Of a stretch of DNA of 64,000 bases, positions 19,595 through 28,965 are shown in pieces. A program made the position numbers and the translations under genes. The DNA is taken from positions 124,001 to 188,000 of the forward strand of contig NZ_SUNI01000004.1 of assembly GCF_005048225.1 (NCBI RefSeq), in the 5' to 3' direction. Position 1 is the stretch's first letter; every line of letters begins with the position of its first letter. The stretch is from Paracoccus gahaiensis. GTDB taxonomy: Bacteria; Pseudomonadota; Alphaproteobacteria; Rhodobacterales; Rhodobacteraceae. The notes below the pieces were generated by a model that was not told where the DNA came from, did no database searches, and worked only from the letters and a program-made list of their open reading frames with translations.

Positions 19595-20578
19595 ATGGAC
19601 CAATTCGTCTTTGCCGCCGAGGTGGTGCTGAACGGGCTGATGACGGGCGTGATGTATGCGCTGGTGGCCCTGGGCTTCGTGCTGATCTTCAAGGCTTCGG
19701 GCGTCTTCAACTATGCCCAGGGGGTGCTGGCGCTGTTCGCGGCGATGACGCTGGTGTCGATCCAGAACGGCCAGGTGCCCTTCGCCCATCTGATCAACGC
19801 GGCCCTTGGCACGCAGATCCACCATTTCGGCTGGACGGTGCCCGCGGCCTTGGCCATCGCGCTGACCGCGCTGGTGATGGTGGGCCTGGCCTTCCTGATC
19901 GAGAAGCTGGTCCTGCAGCATCTGGTGGGACAGGAGCCGATCATCCTCTTCATGGCGACCATCGGGCTGGCCTATTTCCTGGAGGGCCTGGGCGACGTGA
20001 TGTGGGGCGCCGACATCAAGACGCTGGACGTGGGCCTGCCGCAGGGCATCTCGGACGGGATCGAGGCGGCGACGGCCCAGTGGTTCGGCTATGGCTTCTT
20101 CATCGACCGGCTGGACCTGTGGGCGACGCTGATCGCGGTGCTGCTGGTCGCGGCGCTGGTGGCCTTCGCGCAATACACCAAGCAGGGCCGCGCGATGCGG
20201 GCGGTGGCCGACGACCATCAGGCGGCGCTGTCGGTGGGCATCTCGCTGCGCTTCATCTGGGTGATGGTCTGGTCGATCGCGGGCTTCGTGGCCCTGGTCG
20301 CGGGCATCATGTGGGGCACGAAGTCGGGGGTGCAGTTCAGCCTGTCGCTGATCGCGCTGAAGGCGCTGCCGGTCCTGATGCTGGGCGGCTTCACCTCGAT
20401 CCCCGGCGCCATCGTCGGCGGGCTGATCATCGGAGTGGGCGAGAAGCTGTTCGAATTCACCATCGGCCCGATGGTGGGCGGCGCGACCGAGACCTGGTTC
20501 GCCTATGTCCTGGCGCTGATCTTCCTCGTCTTCCGGCCCCAGGGCCTGTTCGGCGAACGCATCATCGAGAGGGTCTGA
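19595..20578 (+). CDS. livH: Branched-chain amino acid-type ABC transporter permease LivH
   Basis: 327-residue membrane permease with about eight hydrophobic segments, beginning MDQFVFAAEVVLNGLMTG. It includes the family pattern GFVLIFKASGVFNYAQG near the N-terminus and GGFTSIPGAIVGGLIIG near the C-terminus. The ATG at 19595 has GGGAGGG seven bases upstream, which is better than the in-frame codon at 19580. Together with LivM it forms the transmembrane path. It is separated from livM by 133 bases containing a large hairpin. Confidence 0.93.
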   Translation: MDQFVFAAEVVLNGLMTGVMYALVALGFVLIFKASGVFNYAQGVLALFAAMTLVSIQNGQVPFAHLINAALGTQIHHFGWTVPAALAIALTALVMVGLAFLIEKLVLQHLVGQEPIILFMATIGLAYFLEGLGDVMWGADIKTLDVGLPQGISDGIEAATAQWFGYGFFIDRLDLWATLIAVLLVAALVAFAQYTKQGRAMRAVADDHQAALSVGISLRFIWVMVWSIAGFVALVAGIMWGTKSGVQFSLSLIALKALPVLMLGGFTSIPGAIVGGLIIGVGEKLFEFTIGPMVGGATETWFAYVLALIFLVFRPQGLFGERIIERV

Positions 20579-20605
20579 GGATGGATGGCATGGATGCCTC
20601 CGGCG

Positions 20606-20660
20606 GGGATATTTCAGCCAAGATGAACGCGGCTGGTCTTCATCTTGGCGCAAATATCCC
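20606..20660. repeat. Large intergenic hairpin (22-base arms) between livH and livM
   Basis: The left arm 20606-20627 begins GGGATATTT and ends CCAAGATGAA. The right arm 20639-20660 begins TTCATCTTGG and ends AAATATCCC. The arms match at 20 of 22 positions around an 11-base loop. It lies inside an otherwise tightly packed operon, and its GGGATATTT core also occurs at 13835. It is probably a dispersed palindromic element of the lineage; it could attenuate transcription or protect mRNA ends. Confidence 0.75.
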
Positions 20661-20711
20661 GGGGGTGCGGGGGCTGGCCCCCGCTGCGACGGCAGGGAAG
20701 GGAGAGACGCG

Positions 20712-21788
20712 ATGATCTATCGTGAGGCGGGCGATTTCAAGACCAGCTACCGTGCGGACGGCCAGACCTTTCCGATCCGGCTGGACCGCTGGGGCTATTA
20801 CGCGGTGCTGGCGGTGGCCTTCGGGATCATTCCCTTCGTCATCAACGACTACTGGGCCAATGCGGTGCTGGTGCCCTTCCTGATCTATGCGATCGCGGCC
20901 CTCGGGCTGAACATCCTGACCGGCTATGCGGGGCAGGTCAGCCTGGGGACCGGGGGCTTCATGGCGGTGGGCGCCTATGCGGTCTACAAGCTGATGACCT
21001 CGTTTCCCGATGTCAGCATCCTGATCCACATCCTGCTGGCCGGGGGGATCACGGCGGGCGTGGGCGTGCTCTTCGGCCTGCCCAGCCTGCGCATCAAGGG
21101 GTTCTACCTGGCGGTGGCGACGCTGGCGGCGCAGTTCTTCCTGGTCTGGCTCTTCAACAAGGTGCCGTGGTTCTACAACTATTCCGCCTCGGGGCAGATC
21201 ACCGCGCCCACGCGCGAGGTGCTGGGCTTTGCCGTCACCGGCCCCGCCACCAGCGCGCCGGCGAAATATCTGGTCTGCCTGGTGCTCGCCTTCCTTCTGG
21301 CCTGGGTGGCCCGCAACCTGACGCGCGGCTCCATCGGGCGCAAGTGGATGGCGATCCGCGACATGGACATCGCCGCCGAGATCATCGGCGTGGACCCGCT
21401 GCGCGCGAAACTCTCGGCCTTCGCGGTCAGCAGCTTCTTCATCGGGATCGCGGGGGCGCTTCTGTTCGCGGTCTATCTGGGGGCGGCCGAGGTGGGCGAG
21501 GCCTTCGGCATCAACAAGAGCTTCCTCGTCCTCTTCATGATCATCATCGGTGGCCTGGGCAGCATCTTCGGCAGCTTCGCGGGCGCGGCCTTCATGGTCC
21601 TGCTGCCGGTGCTGCTCAAGAACGTGCTGGTCGGCAACCTCGGCTGGCCCACCGATCTGGCCGCCCATATCGAGCTGATGATCGTGGGCGCGCTCATCGT
21701 GACCTTCCTGATCGTCGAGCCGCACGGGCTGGCCCGCCTGTGGCGCCTGACCAAGGAAAAACTGCGGCTATGGCCGTTCCCGCACTGA
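20712..21788 (+). CDS. livM: Branched-chain amino acid-type ABC transporter permease LivM
   Basis: 358-residue second permease, with about eight to ten hydrophobic segments after a polar N-terminal stretch of some 30 residues. The family segments ALGLNILTGYAGQVSLGTGGF and MIIIGGLGSIFGSFAGAAF are present. GGGAAGGGAGAG precedes the ATG. It pairs with LivH as the channel of the importer. Confidence 0.92.
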   Translation: MIYREAGDFKTSYRADGQTFPIRLDRWGYYAVLAVAFGIIPFVINDYWANAVLVPFLIYAIAALGLNILTGYAGQVSLGTGGFMAVGAYAVYKLMTSFPDVSILIHILLAGGITAGVGVLFGLPSLRIKGFYLAVATLAAQFFLVWLFNKVPWFYNYSASGQITAPTREVLGFAVTGPATSAPAKYLVCLVLAFLLAWVARNLTRGSIGRKWMAIRDMDIAAEIIGVDPLRAKLSAFAVSSFFIGIAGALLFAVYLGAAEVGEAFGINKSFLVLFMIIIGGLGSIFGSFAGAAFMVLLPVLLKNVLVGNLGWPTDLAAHIELMIVGALIVTFLIVEPHGLARLWRLTKEKLRLWPFPH

Positions 21789-21843
21789 GTTCACGGCCCC
21801 GACCCGGGCAACCGGCACATCATCTCTGGGAGGAGACCCTGCA

Positions 21844-23127
21844 ATGAAACTGACTTTCCCCGCCCTCGTCGCCGCCGCCGTCATGGCCGCGGGTCCGGTG
21901 CTGGCCGATCTGGTCGTGCCGAACCTCAGCTATCGGACCGGGCCCTATGGCGCCAACGGCACGCAATATGCCGACGGGTTCAACGACTACTTCACGCTGC
22001 TGAACGAACGCGACGGCGGCATCGGCGGGCAGATCGTGCAGGTCCCCGAATGCGAGACGGCCTACAACACCGAGAAGGGCGTCGAGTGCTACGAGGCGAC
22101 CAAGGACACCGGCGCGCTGATCTACAACCCGCTCTCCACCGGCATCACCTATCAGCTGATCCCCAAGGTCGCGGTGGACAAGAAGGTGCTGTACACGCCG
22201 GGCTACGGGCGGACCTCGGCCAAGAACGGGCGGGTCTTCGAATGGGTCTTCAACGCGCCCGCGAACTACTGGGACGGGGCCTCGGTCGCGGTCAAGTATC
22301 TGCTGGACCAGAACGAGGGCAGCCTGGAGGGCAAGACCATCGCGCTGGTCTATCACAACAGCGCCTATGGCAAGGAGCCGATCCGCACCCTGCAGGAGCT
22401 GGGCGAGAAGCACGGCTTCTCGCTGACCGAGCTGCCCGTCGAGGCGCCGGGGCAGGAACAGAAGAGCCAGTGGCTGCAGATCCGCCGCGAGCAGCCCGAT
22501 TACGTCATCATGTATGGCTGGGGCGTGATGAACCAGGTCGCCATCCAGGAGGCCGCCAACATCCGCTTCCCGATGGAGAACTTCATCGGCATCTGGTGGG
22601 CCGGATCGGAGATCGACGTGCAGCCCGCGGGGGCGGCGGCGGACGGCTACAAGTCGCTGACCTTCAACGGCGTGGGCATGGACTATCCGCTCTATGACGA
22701 CCTGCAGACGCATGTGATCGATCCGGGCAAGGCCAGCCAGGGCGGGCAGCATGTGGGCTCGGCCGTCTATTCGCGGGGCATGTATGCCGCCGTGGTCATC
22801 GCCGAGGCGATCCGCACCGCGCAGGAGATGGCCGGCACCGCCGAGATCACGCCCGAGCAGCTTCGCGACGGGTTCGAGAACCTGTCGATCACGCCCGAGC
22901 GGCTGGAAGAGATCGGCCTGCCCGATTTCGGCCCCGAGATCGCGATGAGCTGCGAGAACCACGGCGGCAGCGGCATGGCCCGCCTGCAGCAATGGGACGC
23001 CACCGCCGGCCAGTGGACCCTGATCACCGAGTTCACCGAGCCCGACCAGGAGGTGCTGAGCGCGCTGATCGAGGAGGACAGCGCCGCCTATGCCGCCGAG
23101 GCCGGGATCACCCCGCGCGACTGCTGA
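21844..23127 (+). CDS. Periplasmic substrate-binding protein of the Liv-type ABC transporter
   Basis: 427-residue LivK/type I periplasmic-binding-fold receptor. A Sec signal peptide (about residues 1-20, cleavage after VLA) is followed by two lobes; YADGFNDYFTLLNERDGGIGG and TIALVYHNSAYGKEP are typical family stretches. It is longer than LivK of E. coli (about 370). With CoA-ligase genes on both sides, the ligand is more likely an aromatic or fatty acid than leucine; that is inference. It has its own GGGAGGAG ribosome-binding site and lies 55 bases after livM. Confidence 0.9.
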   Translation: MKLTFPALVAAAVMAAGPVLADLVVPNLSYRTGPYGANGTQYADGFNDYFTLLNERDGGIGGQIVQVPECETAYNTEKGVECYEATKDTGALIYNPLSTGITYQLIPKVAVDKKVLYTPGYGRTSAKNGRVFEWVFNAPANYWDGASVAVKYLLDQNEGSLEGKTIALVYHNSAYGKEPIRTLQELGEKHGFSLTELPVEAPGQEQKSQWLQIRREQPDYVIMYGWGVMNQVAIQEAANIRFPMENFIGIWWAGSEIDVQPAGAAADGYKSLTFNGVGMDYPLYDDLQTHVIDPGKASQGGQHVGSAVYSRGMYAAVVIAEAIRTAQEMAGTAEITPEQLRDGFENLSITPERLEEIGLPDFGPEIAMSCENHGGSGMARLQQWDATAGQWTLITEFTEPDQEVLSALIEEDSAAYAAEAGITPRDC

Positions 23128-23185
23128 CATCCTGTCCCGGCGGCGGCCTCCGTCGCCGGGACCCACCCGCCACAGGGGGCCGCCC

Positions 23186-24007
23186 ATGTTCGATGCCGAG
23201 ACCAAAGAGACGCTGCTGGACGTCAACAATATCGAGGTGATCTACAACCACGTCATCCTGGTCCTGAAGGGCGTCAGCCTGACCGTGCCCAAGGGCGGCA
23301 TCACCGCGCTGCTGGGCGGCAACGGGGCGGGCAAGACGACGACGCTGAAGGCGATCTCGAACCTGCTGGCATCCGAGCGGGGCGAGGTGACCAAGGGGGC
23401 GATCACCTATCAGGGCCAGGACATCACCGCGCTGGATCCGGCGGCGCTGGTGCGGCGGGGCGTCATCCAGGTGATGGAGGGTCGGCACTGCTTCGAGCAT
23501 CTTACGGTCGAGGAGAACCTTCTGACCGGCGCCTATACCCGCCGCGACGGCACGGCCGCCATCAAGCGCGATCTGGAGATGGTCTATGACTATTTCCCGC
23601 GCCTGCGCGAGCGGCGGAAAAGCCAGGCCGGCTATACCTCGGGCGGCGAGCAGCAGATGACCGCGATGGGCCGCGCGCTGATGAGCCGGCCGCAGATGAT
23701 CCTGCTGGACGAGCCCTCGATGGGGCTGGCCCCGCAGCTGGTCGAGCAGATCTTCCAGATCGTCAAGGCGGTGAACGAGGGCGAGGGCGTGACGTTCCTG
23801 CTGGCCGAGCAGAACACCAATGTCGCCCTGCGCTTTGCCCATCAGGGCTATATCCTGGAAAACGGTCGCGTGGTGATGGAGGGGCCCGCCGCCCAGCTGC
23901 GCGAGAACCCCGACGTCAAGGAATTCTACCTGGGCATGTCGGATGCGGGCCGCAAATCCTTTCGCGACGTGCGCAGCTATCGCCGCCGCAAGCGCTGGCT
24001 GGCCTGA
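23186..24007 (+). CDS. livF: Branched-chain amino acid-type ABC transporter ATP-binding protein LivF
   Basis: 273-residue second ATPase subunit. Walker A is GGNGAGKTT (44-52), the signature TSGGEQQMTAMGRAL is close to canonical, and Walker B is MILLDEPSMGL, followed by the LAEQN switch. A basic tail (SYRRRKRWLA) extends beyond the usual LivF end. The ATG at 23186 was chosen over an upstream open frame that overlaps the binding-protein gene. It completes the five-component importer. Confidence 0.92.
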   Translation: MFDAETKETLLDVNNIEVIYNHVILVLKGVSLTVPKGGITALLGGNGAGKTTTLKAISNLLASERGEVTKGAITYQGQDITALDPAALVRRGVIQVMEGRHCFEHLTVEENLLTGAYTRRDGTAAIKRDLEMVYDYFPRLRERRKSQAGYTSGGEQQMTAMGRALMSRPQMILLDEPSMGLAPQLVEQIFQIVKAVNEGEGVTFLLAEQNTNVALRFAHQGYILENGRVVMEGPAAQLRENPDVKEFYLGMSDAGRKSFRDVRSYRRRKRWLA

Positions 24008-24017
24008 GGGGGCGATC

Positions 24018-25232
24018 ATGACATTCTATGACGATCTGGAAACCCGCGAGGCGGCGGACCGCGACGAGTCGCTGGCGCGCGCCCTGCCTCTGGCCATCGC
24101 CCGCGCCCGGACGGCGCCCGCGCTGGCGCGTCTGCTGCGCGACGTGGACCCCGAGGCGGTGACCGACCGCGCCGCGCTGGCCCGGCTGCCGGTGATCCGC
24201 AAGGCCGAGCTGTCCGAGGCGCAGGCCAAGCATCCCCCCTTCGGCGGCTTCACCACCCGCCGGGCCGCCGAGTTCGACCATATCTTCCAAAGCCCCGGCC
24301 CGATCTACGAGCCCGGGCGGCGCGAGGGCGACTGGTGGCGGTTGGGGCGGTTCCTGCACGCCTCGGGCGTGGGGCGCGGGGATATCGTGCAGAACTGCTT
24401 CGGCTATCACCTGACGCCCGCGGGGATGATGTTCGAATCCGGTGCGCGGGCGGTGGATGCCGCCGTCCTGCCCGCAGGGACCGGCCAGACCGACCTGCAG
24501 GTGCGGGCGGCGGTCGATATCGGCTCGACCTGCTATGCGGGCACGCCGGATTTCCTCAAGGTGATCCTGGACCGCGCCGACCAGATGGGCGAGGTCTTGG
24601 GCTTCACCCGGGCCGTGGTGGGCGGCGGCGCATTGTTTCCGTCGCTGCGCCAGTTCTACGCGGATCGGGGGATCGTGACGCGGCAATGCTATGCGACCGC
24701 CGATCTGGGCAACATCGCCTATGAATCCGAGGCGGTCGAGGGGATGATCGTCGACGAGGGCGTGATCGTCGAGATCGTGCGCCCCGGCACCGGCGATCCG
24801 GTGCCCGAGGGCGAGGTCGGCGAGGTGCTGGTGACCACGCTGAACCCCGATTATCCGCTGGTGCGCTTCGCCACGGGCGACCTGTCCGCCGTGCTGGCGG
24901 GCACCAGTCCTTGTGGCCGCACGAACATGCGCATCAAGGGATGGATGGGGCGAGCCGATCAGACCACCAAGATCAAGGGCATGTTCGTACGGCCCGAGCA
25001 GGTCGCGGCGCTGGTCGCGCGCCATCCCGACATCGCCCGCGCCCGCGTCATCGCCGACCGGCAGGGAGAGATGGACGTGATGACCGTGCAGCTGGAAACC
25101 GCGGGGCAGGGGGGCGATTACGCCGCCTCGGTGCTGGACACGCTGAAGCTGCGGGCCGAGGTGGTGCTGGTGGCGCCGGGCAGCCTGCCCAATGACGGCA
25201 AGGTCATCGAGGACCGCCGCAGCTATGACTGA
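24018..25232 (+). CDS. PaaK-like adenylate-forming protein (phenylacetate-CoA ligase family)
   Basis: 404 residues resembling phenylacetate-CoA ligases: CYATADLGNIAYES in the adenine-binding region, VRFATGDLSAV, and the C-terminal RADQTTKIKGMFVRP hinge. The glycine-rich SSGTTG P-loop of PaaK is not present; the equivalent place reads FQSPGPIYEPG. So either the phosphate grip is altered or the activity differs from a normal ligase. GAGGGGG precedes the ATG. It is the last gene of the ligase/Liv operon, ten bases after livF. A role in activating the imported acid is plausible but unproven. Confidence 0.75.
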   Translation: MTFYDDLETREAADRDESLARALPLAIARARTAPALARLLRDVDPEAVTDRAALARLPVIRKAELSEAQAKHPPFGGFTTRRAAEFDHIFQSPGPIYEPGRREGDWWRLGRFLHASGVGRGDIVQNCFGYHLTPAGMMFESGARAVDAAVLPAGTGQTDLQVRAAVDIGSTCYAGTPDFLKVILDRADQMGEVLGFTRAVVGGGALFPSLRQFYADRGIVTRQCYATADLGNIAYESEAVEGMIVDEGVIVEIVRPGTGDPVPEGEVGEVLVTTLNPDYPLVRFATGDLSAVLAGTSPCGRTNMRIKGWMGRADQTTKIKGMFVRPEQVAALVARHPDIARARVIADRQGEMDVMTVQLETAGQGGDYAASVLDTLKLRAEVVLVAPGSLPNDGKVIEDRRSYD

Positions 25233-25313
25233 CCACCCGAATGCACGGCATTTGATCCGTTAACTTGTTCGAAACCTTCGTTACGGAGACATTGACGGCA
25301 GACCGGAAAAGGG

Positions 25314-26099
25314 GTGTCTGAGATGGCCGCGACCAAGGGACTGAACAAGCCGGTGATCATCATCCGGCGCACCGAGGGGGGTGGCGAGGGCGGGCATCAC
25401 GGCGGGGCCTGGAAGGTCGCCTATGCGGATTTCGTGACCGCGATGATGGCCTTCTTCCTGATGATGTGGCTGCTGAGCGCCACGACTGAGGAACAGCGCC
25501 TCGGGCTGGCGGACTATTTCGCCCCCACCGTCATCCAGTCCCCCTCGGCCGAGCAGAGCGGCTCGGGCGAGGGCGAGGACGAGGGCGTGCGCCACGCGAT
25601 CGAGGCGCCGTTGCCCGACAGCGACAGCGCGGGCGATTTCGACCAGGTCGCCCAGGCCGTGCAGGACAGCCTGACCGGAACGGGCGGCGAATCGGCACAG
25701 CTGACCAACCTGCTGCAGCATGTCGTGACCCGCATGACCGACGAGGGGCTGGTGATCGAGCTGAGCGATCTGACCGATGCGCCGCTGTTTGTCGAGGACA
25801 CCGCCCAGCCCCAGCCCGCGCTGGCCGATCTGATGGGCATCCTCGCCCGCGTCACCCATCACGTGCGCAACGACATCGCCATCTCGGGCCATGTGCGCGC
25901 CTATCCCGAGACGCTGGTCTCGTCGCCGGTCTGGCCCCTGTCGGACGCGCGCGCCCATACCGTGCGCAACCTGCTGGAGGCCGAGGGCTTCGATGCGATG
26001 CGGGTGCAGCGCGTGTCGGGCTATGCCGACCGCAAGAACCGCAGCGGCAACCCGATGGACCCGCAGAACAACCGGATCGAGCTGATTCTGCTGCGCTAG
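25314..26099 (+). CDS. motB: Flagellar motor stator protein MotB
   Basis: 261 residues (GTG start; an ATG at 25323 is equally possible). The single transmembrane helix VAYADFVTAMMAFFLMMWLL carries the proton-binding aspartate (Asp39 from the GTG). It is followed by an acidic periplasmic linker and an OmpA-like peptidoglycan-binding domain (about 165-261, with ISGHVRA, SDARAHTVRNLL and NNRIELILLR). It forms the stator with MotA, which is not encoded in this window. A GTTAAC half-site, as found in CtrA-bound promoters, lies at 25259-25264. flgE follows. Confidence 0.92.
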   Translation: MSEMAATKGLNKPVIIIRRTEGGGEGGHHGGAWKVAYADFVTAMMAFFLMMWLLSATTEEQRLGLADYFAPTVIQSPSAEQSGSGEGEDEGVRHAIEAPLPDSDSAGDFDQVAQAVQDSLTGTGGESAQLTNLLQHVVTRMTDEGLVIELSDLTDAPLFVEDTAQPQPALADLMGILARVTHHVRNDIAISGHVRAYPETLVSSPVWPLSDARAHTVRNLLEAEGFDAMRVQRVSGYADRKNRSGNPMDPQNNRIELILLR

Positions 26100-26109
26100 G
26101 CCGGGCGGG

Positions 26110-26124
26110 TTAGCCTTATCTTAA
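26110..26124 (+). promoter_or_regulatory. CtrA-like box upstream of flgE
   Basis: TTAG (26110-26113), seven bases, then TTAA (26121-26124). The alphaproteobacterial CtrA consensus is TTAA-N7-TTAA, so seven of eight fixed bases match, 54 bases before the flgE start. CtrA controls flagellar genes in several Rhodobacteraceae. The assignment is by motif and context only. Confidence 0.45.
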
Positions 26125-26177
26125 AGGTTGTCGGCCAAGGTGACGGACAAGAGCGCAACACATGAAGGGTGTCGTCC

Positions 26178-27479
26178 ATGTCCATCTCCTCTGCGATGAA
26201 TGCCGGCGTGGCCGGGCTGTCGGCCAATTCCTCGCGGCTCGGCACGATCTCGGACAATATCGCGAACGCCTCCACCTTCGGCTACAAGCGCGCCGAGGCC
26301 GAGTTCGAGACGATGATCGTGGGCCAGGGACGCGGGCTCTACACGGCCGGCGGCGTGCGCACCTCGACGCAGCGGGTGGTGACCCAGGACGGGGCGGTGG
26401 TCACCACCTCGCATCCGCTGGACCTGGCGATGACCGGGCGGGGCATGCTGCCGGTGGTCAGCCTGATGGATGTGAAGAACGGGGCCGAGCCGACGCTGCT
26501 GATGACCCGGACCGGGTCCTTTCGCCCCGATGCCGACGGGATCCTGCGCACGTCGGGCGGGCTGGTGCTGATGGGCTGGCCCACCGCGGCGGATGGCAGC
26601 ATCCCGCTGGTGCCGCGCGACACCCCTGCCGCCCTGCGCCCCATCGTCATCGAATCGAATCGGCCCGTCGGCGATCCCACGTCCCGGGTCGAGATCGGGG
26701 CGAACCTGCCCGCGACCGAAACCGCCCCCACCGGCAGCGGCGATGCGGTGCCGGTGCAGGTGCAGTATTTCGGCAACCTCGGCACGCTCGAATCCCTCAA
26801 CATCACCTTCACCCCCCAGCAGACCAACCCCACGGGCCTGTCCAACAGCTGGCTGGTCGAGGTGCGCGACACCGCCTCGGCCGATGCGGTCGTCTCCAGC
26901 TTCGAGGTGACCTTCGACGACACGCAGGCCCTGGGCGGCACCATCGCCGGGGTGACGGCGGTGACCGGCAACGCCTATGACGCGGCCAGCGGCACGATCC
27001 TGCTGGACGTGGGCGGCGGCGAGATCGAGCTGTTCGTCGGCGTACCGGGCGGGGCGACGGGGCTGAAGCAGCTGGCCGCGCCCTTCTCGCCCTCCAGCAT
27101 CATCCGCAACGGCTCTCCTGCGGGCCAGCTGGTCACAGTCGAGATCGACGGCCAGGGCCGGGTGAACGCGACCTATGACACGGGCTTCATCAAGACGCTC
27201 TACCGCGTCCCGATCGTCGACGTGTCCAATCCCAACGGTCTTCAGGCGATCGAGGGTCAGGCCTTCAAGCCGTCGCGCGAATCGGGCAGCTTCTTCCTGT
27301 GGGATGCCGGCAGCGGCCCCACCGGCGAGGTCGCGGGCTATTCGCGCGAAGCCTCCACCACCGACATCGCCCAGGAACTGACCCATCTGATCACCACGCA
27401 GCGGGCCTATTCGTCGAACGCCAAGATCATCCAGACCGTCGACGAGATGCTGCAGGAAACCACCAACATCAAGCGGTGA
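26178..27479 (+). CDS. flgE: Flagellar hook protein FlgE
   Basis: 433-residue hook subunit, polymerised outside the cell into the universal joint. The N-terminus MSISSAMNAGVAGLSANSSRL with ISDNIANASTFGYK is the conserved axial-protein rod segment. The C-terminus LITTQRAYSSNAKIIQTVDEMLQ is the matching coiled-coil half. AAGGG eight bases before the ATG supports 26178; a GTG at 26169 is in frame. It leads the flgE-flgK-flgL-flgI run. Confidence 0.93.
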   Translation: MSISSAMNAGVAGLSANSSRLGTISDNIANASTFGYKRAEAEFETMIVGQGRGLYTAGGVRTSTQRVVTQDGAVVTTSHPLDLAMTGRGMLPVVSLMDVKNGAEPTLLMTRTGSFRPDADGILRTSGGLVLMGWPTAADGSIPLVPRDTPAALRPIVIESNRPVGDPTSRVEIGANLPATETAPTGSGDAVPVQVQYFGNLGTLESLNITFTPQQTNPTGLSNSWLVEVRDTASADAVVSSFEVTFDDTQALGGTIAGVTAVTGNAYDAASGTILLDVGGGEIELFVGVPGGATGLKQLAAPFSPSSIIRNGSPAGQLVTVEIDGQGRVNATYDTGFIKTLYRVPIVDVSNPNGLQAIEGQAFKPSRESGSFFLWDAGSGPTGEVAGYSREASTTDIAQELTHLITTQRAYSSNAKIIQTVDEMLQETTNIKR

Positions 27480-27516
27480 TCCCGATCCGCCCACGCCCGC
27501 CTGAAGGAGGCCGCAA

Positions 27517-28962
27517 ATGAGCATCGCCAAGGCGATATCGAACGCCATGTCGGGTCTGGGCGCAACCGCGCGCGGGACCGAGACGGTGGCCTCGAACCTC
27601 GCCAATGCCATGACGCCCGGCTATGCCCGGCGCGACATGGTCGTCGTCGGCAGCGCCCTGGGCGGCGGGGTGCGGGTCGACGGCATCACCCGGATCGTGA
27701 ATGCCAGCCTGCTGTCGGAATCGCGGCTCGCCTCGGCGGCGATGGGCGAGGCATCGACGCAGGCCGCCTTCCACGAGACGATGGAGGCGGTCGTCGGTCT
27801 TCCCGGCGGCGCCGTGGCGCTGTCGACGGCCTTGACCGAGTTTCAGACCGCGCTCAGTTCCGCCGCCACCCGCCCCGATGACGAGATCCGTCTGGCTCAG
27901 GTCGTCAGCGCCGCAGACCGGCTGGCCACGCGGCTGAACGACGCCGCGACGGCGGTCGAGGCCGCCCGCAGCACGGCGCAGCAGGCGATCGCGGCGGATG
28001 TGGCGGTGATGAACCAGTCGTTGGGCCGGGTGGCGCAGTTGAACACCCGGATCTCGATCCTCGACGCCGACGGCAAGGATGCCACGCCGCTGATGGACGA
28101 ACGCCAGCGGCTGATCGACCGCATCGCCACCATCGTTCCGCTGCAGGAGATCGCGCGCGACGCCGGCCGGGTCGCGCTGTTCACCACCGAGGGCGCGATG
28201 CTGCTGGATGGCAGCGTGCCCGCCCGGCTGGATTTTGCCGGCGCCGATCAGGTCGTCGCCGGTCAGGTCGTGGGTGCGCCGCTGGAGTTGCTGTCGCTGA
28301 ACGGCACCGCGCTGACCGCCGGGCAGATGCGGCTGTTCGGCGGCGGATCGCTGGCCGCGAATTTCCAGATCCGCGACAGTCTGGCCCCGCAACTGCAGTT
28401 CGGACTGGATCATTTGGCCTTCGATCTGCATCAGCGTCTGGCCGATCCCCTTGTCGATCCCAGCCTTGGGGCGACCGATGCGGGCCTGTTCACCGATGCC
28501 GGCCTTCGGGCCGAGGCCGCGAACCTCGTGGGCCTGGCGGGGCGGATCACCTTGAACGCGACCGTCGATCCGGCGCAGGGCGGCCAGTCCTGGCGCCTGC
28601 GCGCGGGGCTGCAGGCGGCGTCCCCGGACCCGGTCGGCCAGTCGGCCGTCCTGATGGCCTTGGCCGAGGCGGTGGAGGGTGCGCGCCCCGGGCAGCCGGG
28701 CAGCGGTTTTTCTGGCAGTGCGGGCCTGGCCTCGCGCGTCGGTCTGGTCGAATCGCAGGTCGCGTCCAGGCGCATCGAGGCCTTGTCCGACCTGGCCGTC
28801 CGCAGCAGCCGTCATGCGACCATCACGGCAGGCATGATGGCCGAGGGCGTCGACAGCGACGCCGAGATGCAGCGCCTGCTGCAATACGAACAGTCCTACG
28901 CCGCCAATGCCCGCGTGCTGATCGCGGTGGACGACATGATCAACCAGATCCTGAGGATGTAG
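27517..28962 (+). CDS. flgK: Flagellar hook-associated protein FlgK (HAP1)
   Basis: 481-residue hook-filament junction protein. The N-terminal axial segment has VASNLANAMTPGYARRD, the central part varies, and the C-terminus reads QRLLQYEQSYAANARVLIAVDDMINQIL, the usual FlgK end. GAAGGAGG lies six bases before the ATG. It is shorter than enterobacterial FlgK (about 547), mainly in the middle domains. Confidence 0.92.
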   Translation: MSIAKAISNAMSGLGATARGTETVASNLANAMTPGYARRDMVVVGSALGGGVRVDGITRIVNASLLSESRLASAAMGEASTQAAFHETMEAVVGLPGGAVALSTALTEFQTALSSAATRPDDEIRLAQVVSAADRLATRLNDAATAVEAARSTAQQAIAADVAVMNQSLGRVAQLNTRISILDADGKDATPLMDERQRLIDRIATIVPLQEIARDAGRVALFTTEGAMLLDGSVPARLDFAGADQVVAGQVVGAPLELLSLNGTALTAGQMRLFGGGSLAANFQIRDSLAPQLQFGLDHLAFDLHQRLADPLVDPSLGATDAGLFTDAGLRAEAANLVGLAGRITLNATVDPAQGGQSWRLRAGLQAASPDPVGQSAVLMALAEAVEGARPGQPGSGFSGSAGLASRVGLVESQVASRRIEALSDLAVRSSRHATITAGMMAEGVDSDAEMQRLLQYEQSYAANARVLIAVDDMINQILRM

Positions 28963-28965
28963 CCC

